A DNA stretch of 64,000 nt from Coturnix japonica (GCF_001577835.2 NC_029521.1:22603118-22667117); one strand, 5' to 3'. Shown: positions 39,201-54,200, counted from the first letter of the stretch. The notes: generated by a model from the letters alone, not told the origin. A program made the numbers and translations.

Positions 39201-42200
39201 TACTTTCTCCATTATCTGTGGAGTCAGAGCTCCACAATAAACAGCTGCAGAGAACTGAGGTCACTGCCGAAGCAGCAGAGAGTGCATCAAAAAACATGAT
39301 GCCTACCCAAAAACATAACTGAGACCCAAGTGGGCACTGGGATAATCTCTGCACCTAAGCCTCTCTGGAAAGGCAAAGAATGCCACAGGGCAGTGCTGCC
39401 CTGCTCCTTTGCCCCACCTTCATTACCTACTGCCCACATCCTGGTAGGCTAAATGCCTTACTTAGCTTTGCAGGCTGCTGCACAGGCAGCCTAAGGCTAA
39501 ACCTGGGTAGCCGGATCTCCTCCCAACTCCCCACAACTCTTAACATGATCAAGCCAGTGAGCAGAGCTGCAACAAACAGAAACATGCCCCACCAGCTAAA
39601 GCACAGCTACCATCACAGAGACAAAAGGACTCAGAGCAACCCTGGCCAGCTGCCCAGAAACTAGCTCAGAGCCTTCTGGTAGGGATCAGTCACCCGGTGA
39701 CCGATGAACTTGGCTACACTCAGAATCCCACAATCTTCCTTCACAGGGGATACAACAAGCAGGCTCCTTGTGAAATGGCACTGCAGACAAAATTACACAT
39801 TGCCACACTTCCCAGAGCAACTGCGAGCTGACACTGCAGGGTGGTCACTAGGAGTAGAAAACATAGTGGTTCTGTCCCACTCATCCCACTCACTTGTACT
39901 GTGCTCCTGAGTCCAGGAGGTAGATCTCGTTGACAGACAGTGTTCTGTTGGTCTCAGGAACTGGCCTGTTCAGTTAAACACAAAGTTGTTTGGTCCACAG
40001 TTTTAAAGCCTCCAGCTCATACCCACAACCCAGAAGCCTTATCAGGTGCTCGCTTGGATGCATCAGTTCTGATTTTGTGGCAGTCACAGAAATCCAACAT
40101 GTGGTAAACCAGAGATCATACTGAGGAGTTTGTTTTCTTCAGTAAATAGCAATAAAGTACAGAGAATAGTTTTCTTGCTTCCAGCAAAACCCTCAACATC
40201 TGTTCCTGGACACACTGCAGAACAGTTTGCACTTCATATTTGTCCTTCTCAGACTTTTACCCACAAAATAGGCTTTTTCCATGGCTCCTGAGCAGATCAG
40301 CATCATAATACATACATGCTGCCAGCAGGGAGAGATCTCTGCTTAGTATGCATGGAAGCTCTGGTGGAATAAAATAAGATGGCAAACAGTGACTACATCT
40401 CCCTGGAGTACCCTGTTGTGACTCCACAAAGAAGCTAGACAACTCACTCCAACTATGTTTGCTGATGGATGAAAAAAGAAGCAGTGTTTCTCTTACTTGT
40501 AGTGAATGATGGCTCCATTTGGACCAGTGCTTGATATAGTAGCAAAACTCAATTCAACAAAGTCTTTCTGTTGGCTGAAAGAAAAGATAGTGATTGCTAC
40601 AGCACAAGCAAGAGGAATGCAAAAGATGAAGTGAAACTGAGGACAGGGCACTCCATCTCTGCCTTCCTCTTAGCCAAGTTAGCTGCCTGGGCATGAAACA
40701 CCAGTAGGGAAGCTGTACAGATACCAATCCTACCCTTCCAACAATGCGGAAATGTTTTCCATCTCTGTCCTTTTCCTACATGTAAGATTACCACTCATAC
40801 CACCCAGGGAAGAGATGTCCTGAACCATTTCTTCTTTATTATTTACTTCTAGGTATTTCTAGAGATCCTGTGAGGTGTACATTGGTGTATCTCTCAATAC
40901 TAATTCTCCATCAGGAGAGGATGAAATCTAAAGCTTACACAAGCTACTCTGTGGTAACAAAGCAATAGTCTGAATAGTCTTATATTCAGGTGTCCTAACC
41001 TGCAGCACTCCTCATTGCTTTTTACCTGCGAAATTCCTCTGCTTTGTCTGCAGCAATTATTTCTGTCACCGTTCCCTTTGGAACCTAGGAGATAAAGACG
41101 CAGGTTGAATTAGTTCACCAACAAATAATGAAAATGCTATATGCTTCAGCAGTGGGATCCCCTCTGAGCATTATGAAACCCAACCCCAATGTGGCCTGTT
41201 TCCAGGTTTTCTGTCCTCATTCCTCAGTAACGACAAACACAAACCCAGCAGTACGTGGCATGTGAGAAGCACGAAGCTACTCAGGGCACGACTGCTGAAC
41301 CCTGTCCAGGGACCACTTAGTGCAGTATTGATTTCACTGAGATACGCACAAAGTAACAACTCACAAGGCAACATCTCTTCAAATACAGGTTACAGCAAGT
41401 TTAAACAGTTTTATCCCTTTCAACAGAACAGGGTATTAGCAGGAATGCTATGCCTCAAATCTAGAGATGGAAGCAGTTGCAAGGAAAACAAAGGATGCTA
41501 AATTTTATATTATGCATCTGATAAATCAAAACCTGCGAACAACGCAATCAACTTTCCCTGGATTGAACAGGCAAAGGAGGACAAGGGATTGGTCTCAGCC
41601 CTTGAAGCAGATTTCATGAATTACTCAGACATGTGAAAAGGCACCCTCTGGAAAGCACCAATTCGTTTTCATAGATGAATTCAATGGATGCAGACAAGCA
41701 GGAGCATGCAAACAGTGCAGCTTTATAAGTTGCTATGTAACAACTGGAACTCTGTATCTTTACTATGTACTTCTAACTCAGCCTTGAGACAAATGAGTAA
41801 TTTTACTATTTCATTTCTACTGTACATGGCATGACTGCACCTCTTCATTCCTAAACACCAAATCTGTTCATGCTGCCAGCCAGTGCTGACAATCATAGGA
41901 ATACCTGCATAGCATTGAACCAAAATAGATGTTACTTTATGTTTTGAGCTACTAAAGCAGCACAAGATAGTGATCAACACTGCGTTAAGCATATCCATAT
42001 AACTCCTCACCTGCTAAAATAAACAGGAATATGTTTTCAAAAAAACTTTATTTGAATAATTGAATAATTGAATAATTGAAATTCCCCAAACCAAACAGAA
42101 GAAACTCCACTTATTTCCCCACTTATATCAAAGACATTCTAAAGAATGTTAAAAAAGTCTGTGCTAATGGAGAATTTTACTTAGCAATAATGTTTCCAAC

Positions 42201-45200
42201 TTAAAAACTAATAATAATAATAATACACACCTCTTTCTCAAGCCAGTTGAAGAGCTCACACAGGGCAACAGCATCTTTAATCTGTGTTAAAATAAGCACA
42301 CGAAAATGGAATTGAGAAGAAAAAATTATCAAGGCTCAATACAAATATTGCTCTTGGCAAAGCAGTTCAACCTGTAAATTTCATAAATACAAACTAAGAG
42401 GTAACCTGGTCTTCCCAGCTTCTGCATCCTGTCATTGCTGAAAGCACTGCAAACATACAAGGACAAATATATAAATCTTAATATAGGTTTTCAGCTGGGA
42501 TGTATCTTACTCTGAGGAACTGCCAAGTACTCAGCAAACACCGGCCATCTCACGTATGATTTTCAAGTGTCTTTTATGCATTTCAGCTCATCAGAGGTAA
42601 CCATGCAACACATCTGGCCATGCAACAGGGGAACATGCCCTTCTCTGCACAGTACTTTTTTTTCCTTATTAAAATAAACAATGAAATAAGAACTAGCAAA
42701 TCCCAAGAAAATAGCAGCAAATATGGGAAAAGCCCAGAACTGTCAGCTCTGCTTTCACTGGCACATTTCTCCTGTTGTGAAACCTTCCTCTTTAAAACTA
42801 ACAGAAAATAAACACCAGAAAATTTCAGCTCCACTGTGAACATGTTTCACAGGCAGCTTCTCTGCTTGAAAACGTGAAACATCCTGGGAAATCAAACTCA
42901 TTTCTAGTGTGTCACAATGGCGATGCAAAAAACAGTGCTCTGAGGATACTAGCTGCTTTTGACAATCTTGGCCTGCATTCTGAATCATGTGTCAATAACT
43001 GCTCTACGTTCTTTAAGCCATGTTTGTTCAAGTGACAATAATGTTGAGATTTCAGTGAGACAAGTAACAGAACTATCAGCAGAGAAAAAACATCCCTCTG
43101 CGGGCTCAGATTCTAAACAACATTTCAAGTCTGCGTGGTCTTCCAACAGAGCAAGGTTGGCTCTTCGTGCAATTAAAATGTTGCTCTTTACTCCAACGAA
43201 ACACTAATCAATTGAAAAAGATGTGATTTAACAGCAGTAGGTGACCTTTTTTAATCTGCCATCCAAATTAGTATTTACTTTTTAACCCAAAACACTAAAA
43301 TTGAAAGGAAAATGACATTTCTTTCCCTGAAGGTAAAGCAAACTTCCTGCCATGTGCAAGGAGGCTCTCAAGGCTTCACTTACATGTGCTCTTCTCATGC
43401 CTTCTGTTTCCAATGCATTCTTCACAGCTTTTGCAATGCAGATGGGGGTATATGGGGTGAGATACCGGTAAGCCTGCAGCAGAAGGACAGGATTACTTGT
43501 GGATTAGTCAGACTGTGTAATCCTACAGGTTTAATAATTCAGCCTGGCTACAATTCATACTTTGGCAGCCTTTTTCAACCTTCAGCACTGAGATACTGAT
43601 TGTGTACTGGGAAATAAAGAGCAGAAACATCCCCTGACTAAAGGAAAATCAACCATCAGGGTAATCCAGGGAACTGAGGGGTTAACAGCGTATCATGTAG
43701 CGGGATCAAGACTGGATATGCTTAATATCATATCAATATCTGAGCTACGGCTTTCCTGTTAATGCCATAACCTAAAGAACCAGAGACAGCCAGGGAGAAA
43801 GACCAATCCCAAAAACTCAGATGGAATTTAAGCAGTGAAAACAAATCTCAAAAGCCACCTTGACTTGTTACCTTACTGCTAATATCAGGGAGCAAAGAGT
43901 ACCCAGCCCAGGTACCCAGCCTATTAAGGGTCTGGCTCCTCCAGCAGAGAGCACCACTACTAATGATCAGCAGCTCTGACAAATACTTCAGTAGCCCAGA
44001 AAACATGAAAAGACTTTGCAAAGCTCAGCTTTACATGCTATCCTCTTCTGAAACAAACTTCTGAAACTTCTGAAACGTCAGGGGTTTGAGACAAAGCTTT
44101 CCTCTGTATCAAGAACTAGTAACTGATTCCTTTCCACTGGGCACTTCCCCAAACACCAGCTGTCCTTAGGTTTGAATGCTTGGCTGGTTATCCACATATC
44201 TTCAGAAATTCACTGAAGTTCCTTGTCAAAGCTTTACCACAGTCAGTATCACAGGATGGAACAAAAGTGAAGTCTTTTGCTCCACAGTCCTCTGTTTTGG
44301 GGGAATGAAATGGGATGAGCACCTACGCAAGCAAAGCCCAAGCAACACGCTGTTTTCATGTTCTCAATACAACAGCATACAAATAAACACCAGATTCATA
44401 GGGAAGGTCTGGTAGACCTTCAGCAAAGACCAAATTTGCAGCCTCCAAATTCTTAAATTCTTTTAGAAGGAGAATTACACTAGTTTAGGCAGAAACTGAT
44501 GTATGGAAGAAGCCATGGCAAAGTTCTCTCAGCATCAGGACAAAATTTAACAACAGCTAGATTTTGTATTAGATCAGTTTGTCTTTTAAAGATACCATCA
44601 GGCTCTATTAATCTTTTGTGAAAAACCATATTTGCACGTACTTGTAGGCAAACCTGTAAAGGGTTTGCAAATCTGTGTTTAATAACAAACTGGATTTTTG
44701 CCAGTGTCAATGTTTGGCTTTGGTGGAAACAGGCAGCAAAGGGACTTCCAGTACTGAGGCTCTTTAAAGCACCCCAGATCAGCTACTCAGCTGTTGCGAA
44801 GTGGTGCAGAGCTAGTGAAAAACACCCAGCATGAGGAACTTGGAGTCTCTGACTTTGCCAGTGCTTTCTGAAGTGTTTTTAATCAAGATATTTCAGTTCC
44901 TACCCTCCTGTGTTCTACAGCATAGAGCTCCTTCAGGCAGGGTCTCTCCCCACACAGGGCATTCAGCACTGCAATGACCATTTGCACTGCAAAAGGGACC
45001 CATTAAATTTCTTAACCTAGGCCAGACCTGCCATACTTGTCCATAGGGACACCCCGTATAAATCAACTACGGCAAGTTACCCAAAGTGGGGCTATTCTAT
45101 TGACACCAACTACAATACAACAAGAGGTTTTCTCATCTGAAGACAAGAGGTAAACAACAATTTATCCTGAATGCCTCCCCAAATCTATGCTTTCTGTTAC

Positions 45201-48200
45201 ACACAACAAAAGGCAATGTGCACAATGTTAGTGCTCCGTCTTCACATGGTATTGGCACCTAGAAATGGAATGATGGTGTCAGAAAATTTAACCCTCAACA
45301 GAGGCAAAACACTGCTGTTCTTGCTTATGTACATGTCTTGTGGTTTGGTTATGTTTGTTTTTAAAATAAATTTGCAATTCTAAAGTAGTAAGCTTGGACT
45401 GTTCAGTAACTCAACAAAACATTTCTGTTTTGTGGGTCTGGTTTTCCAAGGCAACATCTGGAAAATACCCACTGGTACCTGATTCCTAGCCATACTGCTG
45501 GGTAGTGTGTTTACTCACAATAGCTTTTTAGTACATGCTGATGTAAACTGGATGATGTTCCAGAGAGAATGTGATCTATTGCAAACAAGAGATCAATACA
45601 AGACACACACAATCTGGCTCACCAATCTGTAGGTGCTGTTCTTTCCTAACCTGAGCATCTGCTTTCATGACTTTCAGGCTGAAACACAGGACTCCCAGAC
45701 AGCCATGTTCAAGTACAAGGGTAAGATAGAGCACATAGAGCTGTACTGAAGTTATTTACATGGTACAGCTATCCCTCAACAGATGTGCTCACTTCACGGA
45801 CAACCAGCGCCTGCAAGTTATCTGCATACTCACAAGGGCCTTTGCTGCAACAACTCTTGTCACCCTGTTCCTCCTGTCTTTGATACAAAAGACATCATAT
45901 ATTGCCTCATTTATTTCAGTGGCTTGAGGATATAAGGGGAACCATCTTCAGATGCTCAGGCCAAGCCCAGTGCTTCCTCTACAAAGTCCATCCCAACTTC
46001 TCTGCTTCAGTTTCTATTCCCTCTTCATGCTGCTGGTCCACATAACACTGATGCTCCAACCACAGGCACACTGACCTGAGTTTACCCTGCTCTCCCTCTC
46101 CCTCCCCTCTCTCACTGTACTTGTCTTATCTTAAGCTGACAATTCTTTGGGTAAATCAGCTTAGTGAGTTGGAAGGGCAGCTCCATCAAGAGCAACCCCA
46201 GGATTAAACAACCCCTCAATACCTCAGTATGGCTGGATGCCTTCCACTACAGCCTGCAGCACTCTTTACAGAGGGAAGCTGAATCCAGTTGCCCTCATTA
46301 ACAACATTCCCGACCACAATGAACAGAAAGCAGAAAAGCTTTTTCACTTTGCAAGAGCCACACACCTTGGGAATGGCTTCAGTTAGAGCATAGCTGGCTT
46401 TGTCACTGAGCCACACTTTTTCCTTGGATGAGAGGTCTGCACCAACAGCATGCAGTTCTGTCAGAATAGATCCATAAGGCATCACTTGGATTTTAAATTC
46501 TGGTTCCAGGGTGCTGTCAAGCTGTAAATGCTCCCTTACAGCTGGGTCCATCATCCGGTCACCATCAATGAAGAGCCTGAGAAAAAAAAAGTCAGAGCAG
46601 AGAGGTAGGACCACATCTGACAGCAGCTCGATTAAGGTTGGGAAGGAGAAACCACACTGTTTTGGTGACATTTCACAATAAAGGAGTTTGTCAATAATGT
46701 CTTACACTCTGCTCTCTGTTGTTTTATCCAATGGCCATCATACAGCTGAAATTGTGTTTTGAAATTACGATGTATCATCCTGCTGAGGAGGAGCTGACAG
46801 CATTTTTGTTTGTATGACATTCAGAATGGCTGTATGCCATCACTGTGCTTCAAGCGAGAGAGAAACAAAGCACATAATGGCCGTTCCCTCATTTTTAGGG
46901 GTAACATTTCAAAATGGAAAATCTACTGTTGCTTTAAGTACCATATTGCTTTTGCTTTCACTGAACTGGAAAGTTCAGATCACCCTTCACACACAACCTG
47001 TATCCATCAACAAAGGTTTTACTCCAAATGCATCTATCTAGCAGCTTGGACATGATTCTAAAGCACCTGTGCTTGTGGAAGCTCATTTTATGGTGCAGTC
47101 ACAGGAAAGAAGCCTTCTGTCATAAACCAGCCCTGAGACTTTACTATGTGGTCTCAAAAGCTTTGAAGCAACTCATCTGTGGCAACAGAGAGTAGTCTCC
47201 CAGTACCCAGGATAGCATTCACTCTTACCCGCTTTTCACCCAGGGCCCCAGGGTGACACAGAGGGATCAGCTGTCCTGCCCAAAGTCACTCAAAGTCAGT
47301 CTAAGTGCTGAGGAGCACAGCAGAGCACTTGACTAACTCTCTAGCTCCGATCAATGGAAGAAAGTAATATCAAAGACAAAAGGGCTCAGAAGCAACATTA
47401 AAGCATCTGAGCATAGGTGTTTTAAAAAGACAAAAACTTTGTTGAAACAGATCTCTGAGAGAAAAATGCACCGTGGGGAACAGAAGAAGGGAATACAAGC
47501 ACCTGATTGTGTTCATTCCTATGACGGCGTATGCAAAAAACACAGGATTGTACTCAACATCAGAGCCTCGGAGGTTGAAAAGCCCTGGAAAATAAGAATG
47601 CCGAGAATCACAGTCCTGGTTCATCTCTTGCAGCATTAAAGAAAACCAAAAATAATCTCACCAAAATACAGTCAAGCAATGAGTCACCATGAGCGCAGGC
47701 CATGGGTCCGGCTCACACCCAGCCATCCCCACATCCTACTGTTTTTCTGGCAATCCCAAAGTTTTGCCAGGAGATGGCACCAGAACTGCAGTTTAAACAC
47801 TATAATCCAGCAAGGAAGCTAGGTTTTAACTTCTAAAGGAGGGCTGGCTGGGAACAAAGCAGGTACAGGAAAAAGTTACGGAAATAATAAAAAAAAAAAA
47901 AAAAGAAAAAAAATGGTATTATTTGTCCTTTTTTGCCTGTGCAGCGTGGTAAGAGCTCATTTCTCAACTGCCAGAAAAGTTCAAAGTTAAAACAGGATAT
48001 ATTATTTCATTCCAATCCTCCTTTTAATACTAGAAGAAGGAGGGAAACAATAAGCAATACCAAAAGTGCCTCTTTTTTTGGCCCCTTATTGGGGCTTCCA
48101 GTATCTCAGATTCAGACTGCTGTCTTCATGCCTTTTTTGACGAAGGTTTAATTCCTCACAACAGCAAAGTTGGGAGTGGAAGGAGATGTTCAGCATCTTC

Positions 48201-51200
48201 AAACTTCTGATTTTAGGGTCAAATGAAAACCCCAGGATATCCAATTAGCTGAAATGAGTTACTCAAGGCAATAAGACCAGCCAGCAGGACAGCTGGGGAA
48301 AAAAAAAACAGCATGTCCTAAATCACAACCCGGACTGCATTCATTGAACTGCGCAAATTCTGCCATGAAAGTAAAAATAGTTAGATTCTCCCCAGGGAAG
48401 GAGTAGGTCACTTGAAAGCAGGAAAGAGCCACAAAGAACTCTTTACTGTAAGGGTACAAACTTCCTTGCTCAGTTAATTCCCAATGCAGTGAGGATGCAA
48501 TAGATTCCTTTGTAACCTTCTCTCAGTCCTCAGAAAGTTGTCTGGAGTATAGTACAGGAAACTGAATTAAAGAAAATTAAAGGGACCTTTCCATTCTTCC
48601 CCCAGCTTAGGACAAGAAATTAACCAGGCACGTGTCAGTAAGTTTCTCTCAGGAGCTCTTCTGGTCCATCCTAAAAACCCTGATTCATAAGCAAGCTTAG
48701 CTTTGCTGAAGTTATTTATCATCTGAAACTACCTCAGGGCACCAATTTATCATTAATTTAATTGGAGATGCACCTGAAAAGGTGAGACAGACAATCTCTA
48801 CTCACATAGGCATCCCCAGAGAGGAGTCATATTCACCACTCCCATAAGTATTTCTTTCATGAAACAAGCCCTGTGCTCAGCGACCCAGATCCAGGAGAGC
48901 CTACACACCTCCACAAGCTGGCTTCTCCTAATGACAGTGACTTTGTGCCTGCAGTACTGAAGCTAGGAATATGCCGTTTTCATTTTTATTTTGTCAGATC
49001 AGACTAAGTATATTTATTAGCAGCACGCATCCTGCCAGGACTATGTTCCCACTACAGCCTGTACACTGGGATGCACAAAGGATACAAAAGCTAGTAACAA
49101 GAGTCACAGGGGAATCACCCTTGTTTCTGCACATGCACCCTTCCTAAGTACTGGGCTGGAAGCCAGGATGTGGAGACTTAGTTAACCTGGGGTCTCAAAC
49201 ACAGAGGGGATCCTCTAACAGGACTCTTGGATCCTGAGCTGAAGTGATCTGGAGACAGAGATTGAGTCCTGATATTCACTTTAACCAAAGCATTTGCTAA
49301 ACAGTGGAGAGAGAGAAACTGATGCAAAAATTTGTGAAATTTAGGAAGATGACTGTGAATGCTGTATACCTCACCCCTGCTTTGTGTAAACAAAGCCATA
49401 TGTTGCACTGCTTTATTTGTACCACAACCTCCAGAGCAGAAAACGGCCTCTATTTTCCCATAGGATGAGGCAGCATGAAGATATTTTACAGTCAGAAAAT
49501 CTCACAGGTTGTGGGTTTTTTTTGCAGGCTGCCTCAGGCTTATATTACAACCTTCCCTTCAGGCAGTCTGCTACTCAAAGTTGGTGATTTGCTGCATTTC
49601 TTAAGCCAACAATGTACCCAGGCGTTGTACTGGTGTAAAAAGGCAATGTGCAAAAGTACACATTCATCAGCTGTGACCTCGTTTCTAAACAACACTTGAT
49701 ACAAGCTAATCAACCTCTTACAAATACGCTGGCTGTCATGAATGCCTCTCTCTGTCAGGATTCTTCCTTTCCAAGGCAGGGAGGAAATTTATTTAATAGG
49801 AAGAACCCAAAAGGGAAATGCAAAGACTTACATGCTACTTCATCCAGAGCTGTTACCACAAACCACACGACTTTCCTCTCAGCCATTTTTGAACGGAGGG
49901 CTACAATTTTCTCTCTCCAGCTGACCCCTGCAAAACACAACATGGAAGGCTACAGTCACCAACTTCAATGGATATAAGGATGGAAACCCAAATGCACTGG
50001 ATTTTGGAGAAATTCAGAGCACACTGTTTTGCTTGCACTCTTCAGCCCTGCCTCGTAACCTGATACTAACCATCTCAAACTTGCTCTTTCCAGACATCCA
50101 CAGACTTGTTTAGAAGTTATCCAGCTTCTAGCAAATGATCTTATGACCTTTCAAGGACAAAAGGGCCATAAGTCTGACCACTTTCTCAACCTAACTACAG
50201 TGGATCATACTAGGTTCCAGCAGAGTTTTTCTCACCGTTTTGTAAGACAAAACAAAATGGAGACAAAGCAGTAAAAATAGTCCACCCATCAGGAGTAAAG
50301 TTTCTCACCTGTATAATTCAGGTCTAGCACAATGAGAGGCTTGCAGGGCCGCTGAGGACGGTCTGTCCAGATTGTATCAATCAAGTTCTCTTTGACAGGT
50401 ACAAGATCGTGGCCAGCACTTCTCAAGACTTTGGACATCCTCTTCCACTGGTCTACCAAAGGGAAAAGACTTAGGAGTAGTAGTTTCAAAGAATGCATAC
50501 CAATTGAATAACAGTCCCGTTAACTGGGGGTGAGCTTGGGAATCTGGGTCTCCTGCTTTCTTTCTAGGTTCCCCTTCCTCCTTTTCCCATAAAACACAAA
50601 GGAAAAACTATTATAATTACAGCTTCACAAATGCAGCCAGAACCAGATACAGAACCTTGCAGCCCAGGAGCTTCATAGTACTGCTGAAGAACTGCTAAGC
50701 CAGGAGGCAGAAGACACCAGAAGAAGCCACCTCATGAAACACTATAACCATCTCCTCTACTCTTGTGCAGAATCATATTAGTCTAGACGAGGGACACTGC
50801 CATGAGTCAGATTCTCTGCTAATCTTAACAAAGGAAAGATCTCCCCAGTGATCTTTAAACTGCGCTGCATGTTCTGAAGCATGAATATACAAATATTTGT
50901 TCATCTGGTATAATTGGCACTTCTCCACAAATGTGTTTCCTACAGAGAAAACTAAAGAGATGCTGAGATCACCAAGCATAAGGAGCAGAGTGAATTCTGC
51001 TTTGGTGTTCTGGCTTAAATGCTGGCCAAGGCAAGCCTCTTTATGCTGAAGTGCCTGACACAAGCACAGAGAAAAGAAGGTGGACTGGGACACCGCTTTT
51101 CAGATAAGGTGACTGTAATTCCACTGTAGATCCACAGTCACACAGTCAATGCACTGCTGCAAAGCTCTCACTGTACATGCTTAAAACCAAAATCCAACCT

Positions 51201-54200
51201 ATTTTGCATAATGGTTTAAGTCATCACCACTACATCTATGCTGAAACACAGTAAAATTAAGCTGTATATCATCACACAGCAGCTTAGCCAGACAAGCAAG
51301 GAAGCAAAATTAACTGCCCAGCCCAGTTATGAAATCAAGTAAAACCAACCAGCTGGAATTATGGAAGGGTCCACTCCCACCTTCGAGCCTTCTGGGAGGA
51401 CACTCACCAGCCAGTCTTCCTGAGTTGGGGTATCTTTCAGACCTCCATTGATTTAAAAGAGAAAAAAAAGAAAGAAAAAAAGAGGTTGAAATAAGGCATC
51501 ACACTACCAAAAAAGTCAAGTCCATCAGACTTTTCCTAGTGCATGTCTACACCAATGTGCAAGAAGAGTCACAGGACCCTAAAGCAGGAGCAGGATCTGA
51601 GATGTCTTGTGTGATGAGGTCTCCCTACTTGTTCTATGCTCCCATCCTCCTGCATACCCATTTTCATGAGCGTCCAGTTGTTATCCATTTGATTTGCTGC
51701 CTGCAGGAAGTAGCGCCCATCAGTCCACATGGCTGCATGCTGTTCAGTTACAATGGCAGTACCTAGGCAGGAAGGCAGAAACATGAGGGTATTTAGAGGC
51801 CAGAAGCCACTATGCAAAGTCAGACAGTAGTGAGCATGTTTGAAAAACACCTAAATTCCCCTTAAAATCAATCTGGCTCACTGTTCAGTAGTCCCTTTAC
51901 AGTGGAGATATTCACCATTTCCCCTACACTGTTACCTTCAAAATCCTACTACAGACAGCAGAGACAGCTTTGCAGCCTACTGAACTGCCTCAGATACATT
52001 CAACTTAGGCATATCTCATCCAGTGCAACTGGGTAAACGGGGCTTTCCAAATCTTCTGTAACAGAGAGTGTGATCTCCACCTGCCTGTTGTCACACTAAC
52101 ACATACCAGGCACCCTGACTTCATCCCATCTTCTTACAGGCAGGAAGCTGTGCTCTGGTAACTCACAAGAAAAAGGTGTTACTAGGCTAGCAGAAGTAGG
52201 TATCGCTTCCAGATGTCAGCTGTATCCCTTTCCCAAATGTTACAGCTTTAGCTGAGATGGCTGAACGGGAACAATGAACAGAAACTTCTTTCTGCTGGTT
52301 TCAATATTTGTCCTATTCCACTAATTCCAGATGGAGGGATGCAGACAGACAGACAAACAAGAACTGAAGCCCAGATTAGCAGAGTCTCCAAATGCAAATT
52401 TTTTGTCTTCTCACTAACTTCTGCCCTCTGAAACCCAATTTTAAGGTGCTTCATCATGAAAATATATGAAACAGAAGTGTTTTCCATCAGGTGAGTTTAA
52501 AAGGTGAGCTCCTGGGTGACACTTCACTGATTTACTGCATGCTAGGCCGGGAACAGAGACCTTCCAAGTACATAATAAGGGCCCAAAATAGAGAGAAAGG
52601 TTAAGAAGAGGCCATAAGGAAGGCATGAAATTAACACAGGATTATCCTTTAGCATCAGCCTTCAGCCTTGAATTTACAACCTTCCAAATGAGGCCCCTGA
52701 GCAGTACATAGGAACTGATACATAGACCCTCTAAACACATAGGCAGCAGTACTAATTAAGCCAATTTACAAGTCGGGGAGAAAAACACCTAAAGAGATTA
52801 AAGTGACTTTCCAACAATCACACAGCAAAGAAAGTTACACAATCACACAGCAAAGAAAGTGACATAGCTGAGGGTACAGCTAGGGTAAAAACTAGGTCTC
52901 TTGACATAGACCTATCCTAGAGCCAAGAAAACATCCTGTCTCAGCAAGATAAGTAAACTTTTCCACAGTGCTCGGTTTCCAAATGCAACATTTTGGCCTT
53001 GGCCTTGTTTAAACAGAAGGGCTAGCTAAAACCCATCTACTACTCACCCAACCCAAATGGGCAATGTAAAAATCTGTTCGTGCTGCCTTCTCATCACAAG
53101 AAATGAACAAAGGATGTGAGCATCATATTAAAGAGTTAACAGGATTTTGCTTTATGAGAGGTTCATTCAGGGGTCAAACATTTTCTGAAAACTTGTTATT
53201 GCATTGATATTACATAATTCCAGTGGGCAGCCAAGATATTATTCTGCAGATGCTGAAACGCGAAAGACCATCCAAACAAGCTTTTTCCTTTTCCATTGTG
53301 CCTCAATGCCATGAATGAGACTATTTCTTTACAGAGGAATTCTGTAGGTTAGCAAGAAACCCAAGATCTGGAAATGTACCTGCGGAGCCATCAAAGCCAG
53401 AGATGAACGCCCGTCTGCAATCACAGGGTGCAATGTACTCGCTCTGGAAAACAAAAGAGGCAGGAATTATTTATAGCAACACGGAAAAAAATAAATCAGC
53501 TGATGACAAAATACTCTGATAAGCTTCCCCCTCCCCCCCTTGTGCAAAAGGGCACCACAGAAAGAAATTAGTTAAAAAAGCCTGAGCTTTACTCCACTGG
53601 AACATTTAATCATCTGTGATTATACTGTATTTACATCCAACTGGTTTGGGGGTTTTCGTGCATTTTTTAGCGGTTTTTAAGCTGCAGAACTTTTCTCCCA
53701 TAAATGTCTGTAAACACTGAAGTGCCTCAGAGTTTGCAGATGTTTACTTCACACTCAGCCTCCCCTTTAGGCAACAAACAAATGATGCCTTTGAAGCTGC
53801 AGTGTGAAAGGAAGAGAAACCAAAAGCATCCCTTGATCTGGAGACCACAGTAATCAGCATGTAAAATCTGCAATAGTCACTACCTTCAATGAAGTCCCCT
53901 CACTGGAATTTAACAGAGTTCCTTTAAGACTTTGTTTTCCACAATGATGACATTAGGAGGAAAAAAAGAACACATCAAGGTGATAAAACTATGAAGTTTA
54001 AGCCTTTAGGACCTTTCATAATTAAGATGCTGAACCTGTCACTTCTACCCTACCTACTCAAACCCCAACTACACCATAAACTAAGGCTTGCTGGGTGAGA
54101 GGGAATCAAAGACAACTAGTTCATCCTCATACCAAGCCCATCACAAACACACTTTGCAGGTACTTTTGCTGGCAGTGTTATGAAGAGTCTGAGAACATGC

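Noticed and set aside
44904-44986. Exon-like minus-strand segment in intron 9 (acceptor TTTTGCAG, donor AGG before GTAGGA, open frame beginning [20 protein letters not shown] in one reading).
   Set aside because: It is 83 nt long between two phase-0 exons, so including it would break the frame, and nothing like it exists in mammalian aminopeptidase P.
51085-51160. Weak MIR-like phrase (CAGATAAGGTGACTG … CAGTCACACAGTC).
   Set aside because: Only two short phrases match and their order and spacing do not fit the MIR consensus.
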